From Azospirillum brasilense (GTDB taxonomy: Bacteria > Pseudomonadota > Alphaproteobacteria > Azospirillales > Azospirillaceae): a DNA stretch of 64,000 nucleotides. Under the pieces are notes generated by a model. It saw only the letters and a program-made list of their open reading frames with translations. It was not told the DNA's origin and did no database searches. Made by a program: the position numbers and the translations under genes. The stretch covers positions 551,501 to 615,500 of the forward strand of contig NZ_CP059452.1 in assembly GCF_022023855.1 (NCBI RefSeq), read 5' to 3'. Below are positions 35,682 through 43,406 of this stretch, piece after piece; within the stretch, counting starts at the first letter, position 1; each line of letters starts with the position of its first letter.

Positions 35682-37571
35682 TTGTCTCACCACGCGACGG
35701 CGCTCGACGAGGGCGGCGCCATGCCAGGGGCCGCGTCCGGCGGTTCCTGGACCGATCGGCTGGACCGCGGCCTCGCCGCGACGGTGGAGGGTGCCGCCGC
35801 CCTCATCGTTCTGGCCGAGATCGTCATCCTGCTGGCCGGGGTGACGGCGCGCTACGTCTTCCACGCGCCGCTGGTGTGGTCGGACGAGCTGGCCTCCATC
35901 CTCTTCCTGTGGCTGTCCATGCTGGGCGCCGTGGTGGCGCTGCGCCGCGGCGAGCACATGCGGATGACCGGGCTGGTCAGCCGCGTCGGCCCGACGCCAC
36001 GCGCCCTGCTGGAGACGCTGGCGATCACCGCACCGATCGCTTTCCTGGCGATGATCCTGCACCCCGCCCTGGACTACGCCATGGAGGAGCAGTTCATCGT
36101 CACCCCGGCGCTGGAGATCAGCAACGCCTGGCGCGCGGCGGCCCTGCCGACCGGGCTGGGGCTGATGGTCGTGGTCGCGCTGATCCGGCTGATGCGGATG
36201 CGCAACCTCCGGATCACCCTGGCGGCGGTCGCCCTGACCGCGGCGGTGACCGTGGCCTTCTGGCTGGCCGGTCCGGTGCTGAAGCCGCTGGGGCAGACCA
36301 ACCTCGTCATCTTCTTCGTCGGCGTGGTCGCCGCCTGCGTGTTCGGCGGCGTTCCCATCGCCTTCTCCTTCGCGCTGGCCACCTTCGGCTATCTGGCGCT
36401 GACCACCTCGACCCCGCTGCTCGTCATGGTCGGGCGGCTGGACGAGGGCATGTCGCACCTGATCCTGCTGGCGGTGCCGCTGTTCGTCTTCCTCGGCCTG
36501 CTGATCGAGATGACCGGCATGGCCCGCGCCATGATCCAGTTCCTCGCCAGCCTGCTCGGCCATGTGCGCGGCGGCCTGTCCTACGTGCTGATCGGGGCGA
36601 TGTATCTGGTGTCGGGCATTTCCGGTTCGAAGATCGCCGACATGGCGGCCATCGCGCCGGTGCTGTTCCCGGAGATGAAGAAGCGCGGCGCCCCTCCGGG
36701 CGACCTCGTCGCCCTGCTGTCGGCGACCGGCGCGCAGACCGAGACCATCCCGCCCTCCATCGTGCTCATCACCATCGGCTCGGTCACCGGCGTGTCCATC
36801 GCGGCGCTGTTCGCGGGCGGCCTGCTGCCGGCGGTGGTGCTGGGTGCGGCGCTCTGCGCCGTCGTCTGGTGGCGCTACCGCCATGAGGATCTGAGCCACA
36901 TCCGCCGCCCGCCGGCGTCCGAGATCGCCCGTCTGGCCGTGGCCGCCCTGCCGGCCATCCTGCTGCCCTTCGTCATCCGCGCCGCGGTGGTGGAAGGTGT
37001 GGCGACGGCGACCGAGGTGTCGACCATCGGCATCGCCTACTCCACCATCATGGGTCTGCTGGTCTACCGCCAGTTCGACTGGGCGCGGCTGAAGCCGATG
37101 CTGATCGAGACGGCGTCGCTGACCGGGGCGATCATCTTCATCGTCGGCTGCGCCACCGCCATGGCCTGGGGCCTGACGCAGTCCGGCTTCTCCCGCGCGC
37201 TGGCCCTGTGGATGGCCGACATCCCCGGCGGCGGCTACGGCTTCCTCGCCATCTCCATCGTCGCCTTCATCATCCTGGGCAGCGTTCTGGAGGGCATCCC
37301 CGCCATCGTCCTGTTCGGCCCGCTGCTGTTCCCCATCGCCCGCGACGCCGGGGTGCACGAGGTGCATTACGCGATGGTCGTGATCTTCGCCATGGGCATC
37401 GGCCTGTTCGCCCCGCCCTTCGGCGTCGGTTACTACGGCGCCTGCGCCATCAGCAAGGTCAGCCCGGACGAAGGTCTGAAGCACATCTGGGGCTACGTCG
37501 CCGCCCTTCTTGTGGGCCTGATCGTGGTCGCCGCCATTCCGTGGATTTCCACCGGCTTCCTTCCCTATTGA
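35682..37571 (+). CDS. TRAP transporter fused permease (DctQ-DctM)
   Basis: A membrane protein of about 629 residues. The first ~185 residues hold the four DctQ helices (VILLAGVTARYVFHAPLVW); the remainder is the DctM family with PLFVFLGLLIEMTG, SGISGSKIADMAAIAPVL and IFAMGIGLFAPPFGVG. It works with the binding protein encoded 39 bases upstream, using an ion gradient to import the bound acid. Here TTG is preferred as the start because GGGAAGGGAGGG lies eight bases upstream; a GTG 30 bases earlier is the alternative. Confidence 0.88.
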   Translation: MSHHATALDEGGAMPGAASGGSWTDRLDRGLAATVEGAAALIVLAEIVILLAGVTARYVFHAPLVWSDELASILFLWLSMLGAVVALRRGEHMRMTGLVSRVGPTPRALLETLAITAPIAFLAMILHPALDYAMEEQFIVTPALEISNAWRAAALPTGLGLMVVVALIRLMRMRNLRITLAAVALTAAVTVAFWLAGPVLKPLGQTNLVIFFVGVVAACVFGGVPIAFSFALATFGYLALTTSTPLLVMVGRLDEGMSHLILLAVPLFVFLGLLIEMTGMARAMIQFLASLLGHVRGGLSYVLIGAMYLVSGISGSKIADMAAIAPVLFPEMKKRGAPPGDLVALLSATGAQTETIPPSIVLITIGSVTGVSIAALFAGGLLPAVVLGAALCAVVWWRYRHEDLSHIRRPPASEIARLAVAALPAILLPFVIRAAVVEGVATATEVSTIGIAYSTIMGLLVYRQFDWARLKPMLIETASLTGAIIFIVGCATAMAWGLTQSGFSRALALWMADIPGGGYGFLAISIVAFIILGSVLEGIPAIVLFGPLLFPIARDAGVHEVHYAMVVIFAMGIGLFAPPFGVGYYGACAISKVSPDEGLKHIWGYVAALLVGLIVVAAIPWISTGFLPY

Positions 37572-37615
37572 AGCCCCGCCGGTCCCCCAATAACGATAAA
37601 ATCAGGAGTTCCTTC

Positions 37616-38155
37616 ATGAGCCGATTCTTCGGCCAGATCCGGCAGGCTGGCTACGTCGTCGACGACATCGAAGCCGCCATGGACTACTGGAGCCGCACCC
37701 TGGGCATCGGCCCGTGGTTCTACAACGAGCGGGTTCCGATCCGGAACTACACCTACCGCGGGGAGCGGTACGAGGTTCACAACTCGGTGGCGCTCGCCAA
37801 CTCCGGCCCGCTCCAGATGGAGCTGATCCAGACCCGCAACGACGCGCCGTCGATGTACCGCGACTTCCTGAAGGCCGGGCGCACCGGGCTCCAGCACGTC
37901 GCCTACTGGACCGAGGACTACGACGCCGACCTGGAGCGGCTGACCGCCCAGGGCTTCAAGCCGGTGATGAGCGGCGAGGTCGGCGAGAAGGGCCGCTTCG
38001 TCTATTTCGACACCGAGTACCACCCCGGCACGGTGATCGAGCTGTCGGAGGTCGCCGGGCCGAAAGGCAAGATGTTCGACCTGATCCGCAACGCCTCCCT
38101 CGACTGGGACGGCCGCGATCCGGTCCGGCCCTTCCCCGACCTCAGCCGCCTGTGA
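37616..38155 (+). CDS. VOC-superfamily protein
   Basis: A 179-residue protein with two babab units of the vicinal oxygen chelate fold (IRQAGYVVDDIEAAMDYWSR, HVAYWTEDYDADLERL, GTVIELSEV), resembling methylmalonyl-CoA epimerase/glyoxalase-like enzymes. Potential metal ligands include the His of HVAYW and the Glu of VIELSE. The ATG follows CAGGAGTT; the open frame upstream lies within the permease gene. It is directly followed by the RuBisCO-like protein, so epimerisation, isomerisation or lyase chemistry on the same sugar-acid pathway is likely. The reaction is unknown. Confidence 0.82.
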   Translation: MSRFFGQIRQAGYVVDDIEAAMDYWSRTLGIGPWFYNERVPIRNYTYRGERYEVHNSVALANSGPLQMELIQTRNDAPSMYRDFLKAGRTGLQHVAYWTEDYDADLERLTAQGFKPVMSGEVGEKGRFVYFDTEYHPGTVIELSEVAGPKGKMFDLIRNASLDWDGRDPVRPFPDLSRL

Positions 38156-38163
38156 GCAACGCC

Positions 38164-39435
38164 ATGCGCTCCGACCGCTTCGAGGCGACCTATCTGATCG
38201 AGACCCCGCTGGACCCCGCCAAGGTGGCGGAGGTCATGGCGGGGGAGCAGTCCTGCGGCACCTTCACCCGCGTCCACGGCGAGACGGACGACCTGCGCGC
38301 CCGCGCCCGCGCCGTGGTGGAGCGGGTGGAGGAGCTGGAACCCGCCGCCTCCCCCAGCCTGCCGAACACATGGCTGGAGCGGCAGAAGCGGCCCGGACCG
38401 TGGCGGCGCGCCCGCGTCGCCATCAGCTTCCCCACCGGCAACGTCGGCGCCAACCTGCCGACGCTGGCCGCGACGGTGGCCGGCAACCTCTTCGACCTGG
38501 GCGAGGTCACCGGCCTGCGGCTCGACTCCGTCCGCCTGCCCGCCGCGTACCGCAAGGGCTTCGACGCGCCGCGGCACGGCGTGGCCGGCACGCGGCGGCT
38601 GACCGGGGTGGAGCGCGGGGCGCTGGTCGGCTCCATCATCAAGCCGAACCTCGGCCTGTCGGCGGAAGAGACCGGCGAACTGGTCGGCACGCTCTGCGCC
38701 GCCGGGCTGGACTTCATCAAGGACGACGAGATCTGCGCCGACCCGATCCACGCCCCGCTGGCCCAGCGCGTGCCGGCGGTGATGGACCGGGTACGCCGCC
38801 ACCAGGACCGCACCGGCAAGCACGTCATGGTCGCCTTCAACATCAGCGACGAGACGGACGCCATGCGCCGCCACGCCGATCTGGTGGAGCGCGAGGGCGG
38901 AAGCTGCGTGATGGTCAGCCTGAACTGGTGCGGCTTCTCCGCCGTGCAGACGCTGCGCCGCCACAGCGGGCTGGTGCTGCACGGCCACCGCAACGGCTTC
39001 GGCGCCCTGTCGCGCCACCCCAGCCTGGGCATCGGCTTCGACGCCTACCAGACGCTGTGGCGGCTCGCCGGGGTGGACCACATGCACGTCCACGGCCTCC
39101 AGGGCAAGTTCGCCCAGCCCGACGCGGAGGTCATCGACGGCGCCAAGTCCTGCCTCGCCCCGCTGGCCGAGGGCTGCGACGACGCGGTGATGCCGGCCTT
39201 CTCCTCCGGCCAGTGGGCGGGGACCGTCCCCGTCACCTGGGACGCGGTGGGGACGGACGATCTGCTGTTCATGTCCGGCGGCGGCATCATGGCCCATCCG
39301 GACGGCCCCGCAGCCGGCGTGACGAGCATCCGCCAGGCCTGGGCGGCGGTGCGCGAGGGCGTCGCCCTGCCGGACGCCGCCGCGACCCGGCCGGAGCTGA
39401 AGCGCGCCCTGGAGTTCTTCGGAGCGGCCAAGTGA
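38164..39435 (+). CDS. RuBisCO-like protein (form IV, OiaX-like decarboxylase candidate)
   Basis: A 423-residue protein with the RuBisCO large-chain fold. GSIIKPNLGLS gives Lys160 and LDFIKDDEICADP gives Lys186, Asp188 and Glu189: the same 26-residue spacing as Lys175 and Lys201 of RuBisCO, with the carbamylated Lys and Mg ligands kept. HGHRNGF corresponds to the His294 loop and GLQGKFAQP keeps a lysine (Lys315) at the loop-6 position. Form IV proteins of this type next to a DUF1537 kinase include OiaX, which decarboxylates 3-oxo-isoapionate 4-phosphate. The start may instead be the GTG at 38152 that overlaps the VOC stop. CO2 fixation is not implied. Confidence 0.86.
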   Translation: MRSDRFEATYLIETPLDPAKVAEVMAGEQSCGTFTRVHGETDDLRARARAVVERVEELEPAASPSLPNTWLERQKRPGPWRRARVAISFPTGNVGANLPTLAATVAGNLFDLGEVTGLRLDSVRLPAAYRKGFDAPRHGVAGTRRLTGVERGALVGSIIKPNLGLSAEETGELVGTLCAAGLDFIKDDEICADPIHAPLAQRVPAVMDRVRRHQDRTGKHVMVAFNISDETDAMRRHADLVEREGGSCVMVSLNWCGFSAVQTLRRHSGLVLHGHRNGFGALSRHPSLGIGFDAYQTLWRLAGVDHMHVHGLQGKFAQPDAEVIDGAKSCLAPLAEGCDDAVMPAFSSGQWAGTVPVTWDAVGTDDLLFMSGGGIMAHPDGPAAGVTSIRQAWAAVREGVALPDAAATRPELKRALEFFGAAK

Positions 39436-40739
39436 CGGCCGCACACCCACCGCCCCGGCTGGGCTGGTACGGGGACGACTTCACCGGGGCCACCGACACG
39501 CTGGCCACGCTGGCGAAGGCCGGGCAGCGGGCGCTGCTTCTGCTGGAGATCCCCGACGCGGAGCGGCTGGCCGGGCTCGGTCCGCTGGACGCGCTGGGGA
39601 TCGCCGGGGCCTCGCGCACCATGGCCCCGGAAGCCCTGCGGGCGGAGCTGGAGCCGGTGGGGCGCTTCTTCGCCGGGCTCGGCGTTCCGGTGATGCACTA
39701 CAAGTGCTGCTCGACCTTCGACAGCGCGCCGCAGGTCGGCAGCATCGGCGCGGCGGTGGCGGCCCTGCGGCCATTCTTCCCCAACCGCTTCCTGCCGGTG
39801 GTGGGCGGCCAGCCGAACATCGGGCGCTACTGCCTGTTCAGCACGCTGTTCGCCGCGGCGGGCACCGGTGGGACGGTCCACCGCATCGACCGCCACCCGA
39901 CGATGAAGGCCCATCCGGTGACCCCGATGATGGAGGCCGACCTGCGCCTCCACCTCGGCGCGCAGGGGCTGGAGGGGATGGGCGCCCTGCACTACCCGGA
40001 TTACGGGCTGGATGCCGGAATGTTGGATGAAAAGCTGGACCGGATGGTGCCGGGCGGCGCGTCGGCCGTCCTGCTGGACATCGCCCAGGCAACGGATCTG
40101 GCGCCCGTCGGGCGGTTGATCTGGGAGCGGGCACGCCGCTCGCCCCTGCTGGCGGTCGGGCCGAGCGGCGTGGTCCAGGCGCTGGCCACCCAATGGGAGC
40201 GCGACGAGACGGTCGGCGACGCGCCGCTGGCCCCGGCGGAGGGGCCGGTCTTCGTGCTGGCCGGCAGTCTGTCGCCGGTCACGCGCCGGCAGATCGCCGC
40301 GGCCTCCTCCTTCCACCGGATGCCGGCGGACGCTGGCGCCCTGTGCCGCGACGACGCCTACCGCGAGCGGCTGCGGAGCGAGATCGCCGGCCTGCTGGGC
40401 CAGGGCCGGAACGTGCTGGTGTGGACCGCCCCGGCGGAGGGCGAGGCGCCCGACACCGCCCAGTCCGCCGCCGTCGCCGACGCGACCGCGGACTTCGTCG
40501 CCTCGGTCGCCCGTGCAGTGCCGCTGCGCCGCCTGGGCATCGCCGGAGGCGACACCTCCAGTAAGGCGGTGAAGGCGCTGGGCCTGTGGGGCCTGTCCTA
40601 CCGGACGGCGCTCAGCCCCGGTGTGACGGTCAGCCTGACCCACAGCGCGCACCCGCCCACCGATGGCGTGGAGCTGATGCTCAAGGGCGGGCAGATGGGA
40701 TCGGAGGATCTGTTCGAACGGCTGGTGCACGGAGGGTGA
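39432..40739 (+). CDS. Four-carbon acid sugar kinase family protein (DUF1537)
   Basis: A 435-residue ATP-dependent kinase for acid sugars. The N-terminal domain has YGDDFTGATDT and HYKCCSTFDSAPQVGSIG; the C-terminal nucleotide-binding domain has VLAGSLSPVT, IAGGDTSSKAVKAL and the family-closing LKGGQMGSEDLFE. The GTG start overlaps the RuBisCO-like protein stop (GTGA), so the two are coupled. The natural reading is that it phosphorylates the keto sugar acid that the RuBisCO-like protein then decarboxylates, as OiaK and OiaX do. The exact substrate is inferred. Confidence 0.88.
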   Translation: MTAAHPPPRLGWYGDDFTGATDTLATLAKAGQRALLLLEIPDAERLAGLGPLDALGIAGASRTMAPEALRAELEPVGRFFAGLGVPVMHYKCCSTFDSAPQVGSIGAAVAALRPFFPNRFLPVVGGQPNIGRYCLFSTLFAAAGTGGTVHRIDRHPTMKAHPVTPMMEADLRLHLGAQGLEGMGALHYPDYGLDAGMLDEKLDRMVPGGASAVLLDIAQATDLAPVGRLIWERARRSPLLAVGPSGVVQALATQWERDETVGDAPLAPAEGPVFVLAGSLSPVTRRQIAAASSFHRMPADAGALCRDDAYRERLRSEIAGLLGQGRNVLVWTAPAEGEAPDTAQSAAVADATADFVASVARAVPLRRLGIAGGDTSSKAVKALGLWGLSYRTALSPGVTVSLTHSAHPPTDGVELMLKGGQMGSEDLFERLVHGG

Positions 40740-40763
40740 GCGTCCCTGCTCCCCCTCCGCAAT

Positions 40764-40803
40764 GCCCCCTAGGTAGTCTTACGTACGCAAAGCCCCTTAG
40801 GTA
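40764..40803 (+). promoter_or_regulatory. Repeated motif upstream of the FixK-like gene
   Basis: Two imperfect direct repeats, GCCCCCTAGGTA and GCCCCTTAGGTA, flank CTTACGTACGCAAAG. The reverse complement contains GTACGTAA, one base away from the FixJ consensus GTAMGTAG known for fixK promoters. A FixJ-type activator site is therefore possible. This is motif matching only. Confidence 0.35.
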
Positions 40804-40905
40804 CAAGACCGAACTGCACAGGGTACCCCGCGGCGCGTAATTTCGGCTCATCGAGCGGTTGCCCCACGGGGATGGGCCGCTTCCACGAACGCCGAGGGGC
40901 CCGAC

Positions 40906-41637
40906 ATGCACGCTCACACCGCCATCGCCGCCCAGCCGACGCGCGTTCCGCACGGCCATCAGGCCGCCGTGATGGCGATGCCGCGTGTCGCCCCGTCCCG
41001 TCCCACCGCCGGCTTCGCCGCCAACGACGCCGACCCGCTGGCTGCCATCGCCCAGTTCCGGGTGTTCGACCGCGAGCAGTCCATCTTCGCCGAGGGCGAG
41101 GCCGCCGACGCCGTTTTCCGGGTGGTCGACGGCATGATCCGCCTCTACAAGCTGCTGCCGGACGGGCGCCGCCAGATCATCGGCTTCCTCCAGGCCGGCG
41201 ACATGGTCGGTCTGGCCTTCGCCGACCGCTATCTCTACTCCGCTGAGGCGATCACGGCCTCCACCGTCCAGCGCATCCCGCGCTGCCAGCTCGACGCCCT
41301 GCTGGACTCCCAGCCCGCCCTGGCCCGCCGGCTGCTGTCGGTCACCACCTCCGAGCTGGTGGCGGCGCAGGACCAGATGCTGTTGCTCGGCCGCAAGTCG
41401 GCGCTGGAGAAGCTGGCCAGCTTCCTGCTGGCGCTGAGCCGCCGGGCCGGTGCGGGCCGGGCCATCGCCCTGCCGATGAGCCGCTGCGACATCGCCGACC
41501 ATCTCGGCCTGACCACGGAGACCGTGTCGCGCGGCTTCACCAAGCTGAAGACCTCGCGCCTGATCCGCATCCTGGACGGAGGCCGGGTCGAGCTGCTGGA
41601 CGCCGAGGCCCTGGCCGACCTCGCCGAGTGCGCCTGA
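40906..41637 (+). CDS. Crp/Fnr-family regulator, FixK-like
   Basis: A 243-residue regulator with a cyclic-nucleotide-type beta-barrel (VFDREQSIFAEGEAADAVFRV, LQAGDMVGLAF) and a C-terminal winged HTH (MSRCDIADHLGLTTETVSRGFTKLK). The TTETVSR recognition helix is typical of the FixK/FNR group that reads TTGAT-N4-ATCAA boxes. No N-terminal cysteine cluster for an iron-sulfur centre is present, so it is FixK-like rather than an oxygen-sensing Fnr. A matching box lies at 60752 beside the cyo operon. The first ~45 residues are low-complexity. Confidence 0.88.
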   Translation: MHAHTAIAAQPTRVPHGHQAAVMAMPRVAPSRPTAGFAANDADPLAAIAQFRVFDREQSIFAEGEAADAVFRVVDGMIRLYKLLPDGRRQIIGFLQAGDMVGLAFADRYLYSAEAITASTVQRIPRCQLDALLDSQPALARRLLSVTTSELVAAQDQMLLLGRKSALEKLASFLLALSRRAGAGRAIALPMSRCDIADHLGLTTETVSRGFTKLKTSRLIRILDGGRVELLDAEALADLAECA

Positions 41638-41736
41638 TCCCCAGCGTTCCGATCACCCTCCGCAGTCTGGGGAAATCCATCCGGCCGGCCGCAACGTACC
41701 CCTTACTCCCTTTGCGTTGCATTGTCAGGCCGAACC

Positions 41737-42111
41737 ATGGAGTCCGCTCCCCACATCCTCGTCGCCGAGGATGAACGCCTCGAAGCCCTGGCCCTTGCCG
41801 ACACGCTGGAAGGCCAGGGTCTGCGCGTCACGCTGACCCACAACGGGTTGGAGGCCATCGCCGCCCTGGAAAGCGGCCCGGCGTCGCTGCTGATGACCGA
41901 CCTGCGGATGCCGGTGATGGATGGCAACGAACTGATTCGCCGGACGCGGGCGCGGCGGCCGACCCTGCCGGTGATCGTCATGACCGCCGACAGCGGCGCC
42001 CTCCGGCACCCGGAGTCCGACCGGCTGCGTGTCCTGCACAAGCCCTTCAGCTTCCAGGCGGCGGTCGGCGCGGTCCGCGCCATGCTCGACGGGGACGGGA
42101 CGACCGGATAG
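41737..42111 (+). CDS. Single-domain response regulator (CheY-like)
   Basis: A 124-residue receiver domain with no output domain. The acidic pair is Glu11-Asp12 (VAEDE), the phospho-acceptor is Asp55 in MTDLRMPVMDG, and the switch residues are MTAD and LHKPFS. It could pass phosphate to another protein or act as a phosphate sink for a histidine kinase encoded elsewhere. The ATG was chosen over a TTG 15 bases upstream. It lies downstream of the FixK-like gene on the same strand, separated by about 100 bases that include an additional CGTACCCCTTAC element. Confidence 0.86.
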   Translation: MESAPHILVAEDERLEALALADTLEGQGLRVTLTHNGLEAIAALESGPASLLMTDLRMPVMDGNELIRRTRARRPTLPVIVMTADSGALRHPESDRLRVLHKPFSFQAAVGAVRAMLDGDGTTG

Positions 42112-42126
42112 AGCCGGGAGTCCGCC

Positions 42127-42315
42127 CTATTCGTCGACGTCGTCCTTGGGAGCGGCGTTGCGGGCCGGCGGCTCGATCACCGGACCGACCTTCACGCTGC
42201 GGGCGGTCAACGGCACGATGTCGCCGATCGGCATGTAGGAGCCATCGCCCAGTTGTTGCGCCGGCTCCCACCGTCCCTCGACCTTGATCCAGCGGTAGAC
42301 GTTGTTGCTGCTCAT
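42127..42315 (-). CDS. Small hypothetical protein
   Basis: A 62-residue protein starting MSSNNVYRWIKVEGRWEPAQQL and ending in an acidic PKDDVDE tail. No known domain was recognised and no signal or membrane segment is visible. The ATG has TTGGTGA upstream, a weak ribosome site. It is downstream of HU on the same strand, separated by a terminator, and tail to tail with the response regulator. Coding character looks genuine, but the function is unknown. Confidence 0.6.
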   Translation of the reverse strand: MSSNNVYRWIKVEGRWEPAQQLGDGSYMPIGDIVPLTARSVKVGPVIEPPARNAAPKDDVDE

Positions 42316-42343
42316 GTCGTCACCAAGAATTTTGGAAAGACGA

Positions 42344-42369
42344 AAGGGGCGGCGTTGCCGCCGCCCCTT
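42344..42369 (-). terminator. Intrinsic terminator of the HU gene at 42402
   Basis: A 10-bp perfect stem, AAGGGGCGGC with GCCGCCCCTT, and 6-base loop; on the minus strand it is followed by TTTCGTCTTTCC. It lies 32 bases downstream of the HU stop. Confidence 0.7.
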
Positions 42370-42401
42370 CATCCGATACAAGGATCGTCCTTGCGGAAGG
42401 C

Positions 42402-42686
42402 TTACTCGGCCTTGCCGTTGACGGCGTCCTTGAGGGCCTTGCCGGCGGAGAACTTCGGCGCCTTGGAGGCGGCGATCTTGATCTCCGCACCGGTCTGCGG
42501 GTTGCGGCCCGTGCGCTCGCCGCGCTCGGCGATCTCGAACTGGCCGAAGCCCGGCAGCTTGACCGTCTCCCCCTTGACCAGCGCGTCCTGCAGGCTCTCC
42601 AGAACCGCGTCCAGCGCCTTGCCGGCGTCGGCCTTCGTGCCGCCCAGCTTGCCGGCGATCGCGTCGATGAGATCGGCCTTCGTCAT
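42402..42686 (-). CDS. hup: DNA-binding protein HU, copy 1
   Basis: A 94-residue HU-family nucleoid protein: MTKADLIDAIAGKLGG at the N-terminus, the signature GFGQFEIAERGERTGRNPQTG and a KIAASKAPKFSAGKALKDAV tail. It binds and bends DNA as a dimer. The coding sequence is base-for-base identical to the second copy at 52712, including all silent positions. The ATG lies behind GGGGAGTAGGGA. A conserved promoter lies upstream, and a terminator follows. Confidence 0.95.
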   Translation of the reverse strand: MTKADLIDAIAGKLGGTKADAGKALDAVLESLQDALVKGETVKLPGFGQFEIAERGERTGRNPQTGAEIKIAASKAPKFSAGKALKDAVNGKAE

Positions 42687-42745
42687 TCCCTACTCCCCTT
42701 GTTCATGGAGGAACCCCAGCATTCTCCAGGGCTCCAGGCGCTTCT

Positions 42746-42774
42746 GACCTACTCCGCCCTGCGTCCGCGCGCAA
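42746..42774 (-). promoter_or_regulatory. Promoter of HU copy 1
   Basis: On the minus strand TTGCGC, a 17-base spacer and TAGGTC, about 60 bases upstream of the HU start. The second HU copy has the same two hexamers with the same spacing, although the spacer sequences differ. Conservation of the boxes with a divergent spacer is the main support. Confidence 0.55.
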
Positions 42775-42863
42775 GCCAATCCCGTGGCGATTTTTTCCCC
42801 CGGTGCGGATTAAGCCACGGCATGATCCGTATGCCGAGTGTGAAGAACCAATCCGGGACGGTG

Positions 42864-43406
42864 ATGAAAGACGAGCTGGGACAGCATCTGGACGTTCTGA
42901 GGCGCTACGCCCTTGTCCTGATGCGAGACCCCGACCAAGCCGAGGACCTCGTCCAGGAGGCGCTCGTCAAGGCCATCGAGGGAGCGTCGTCCTTCACGGA
43001 CGGGCGCGACCTGCGCAAGTGGCTGCTCGCCATCGTCCACAACACCTTCGTGGACCGCTGGCGGCGCCAGCAGGCCGAACGCCAAGCGACCGGCGAACTC
43101 AGCTCGATGGCGGAGGAAGGCTCCCCGCCCGCGCAGTTGAGCCACGTCCATCTGGGCCAGACCATCGCGGCCCTGATGAACCTGCCGGTCGAACAGCGGG
43201 AGGCCCTGGTGCTCGTGGCGCTCGACGGCATGTCCTACCGGGACGCCGCGGAGTGCTTGGGCATCCCCGTGGGCACCCTGATGTCCCGCCTGGGCCGTGC
43301 GCGCGACGCGCTGCGGGCCAAGACGGGCGGCGGGCGCCAGCCGGACCAGTCCGACCGAACCCCATCAGACCGGGTCCAGCGCCCCCCGTTGCGCGTGGTG
43401 AAATGA
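42864..43406 (+). CDS. ECF RNA polymerase sigma factor
   Basis: A 180-residue sigma-70-family ECF factor. Region 2 is RRYALVLMRDPDQAEDLVQEALVKAIEG and DLRKWLLAIVHNTFVDRWRR; region 4 is LPVEQREALVLVALDGMSYRDAAECLGIPVGTLMSRLGRAR. Its stop overlaps the start of a membrane anti-sigma factor (ATGA), so its activity is probably held at the membrane until a signal arrives. The start at MKDELGQ was chosen by family length and a modest GGGACGG; in-frame starts upstream (for example 42822) exist. Confidence 0.9.
   Translation: MKDELGQHLDVLRRYALVLMRDPDQAEDLVQEALVKAIEGASSFTDGRDLRKWLLAIVHNTFVDRWRRQQAERQATGELSSMAEEGSPPAQLSHVHLGQTIAALMNLPVEQREALVLVALDGMSYRDAAECLGIPVGTLMSRLGRARDALRAKTGGGRQPDQSDRTPSDRVQRPPLRVVK

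Noticed and set aside
34554..37484. A 976-codon minus-strand open frame opposite the TRAP genes
   Set aside because: The translation is dominated by Gly, Asp, Gln, Arg and His and has no recognisable domain; the plus strand encodes a complete TRAP receptor and permease.
38164..39435. A genuine CO2-fixing RuBisCO
   Set aside because: The protein is shorter than form I-III large chains, several substrate-phosphate-site motifs differ (KPN instead of KPK, GKFAQP loop), and the neighbours are an acid-sugar kinase and a TRAP importer rather than phosphoribulokinase or a small subunit.
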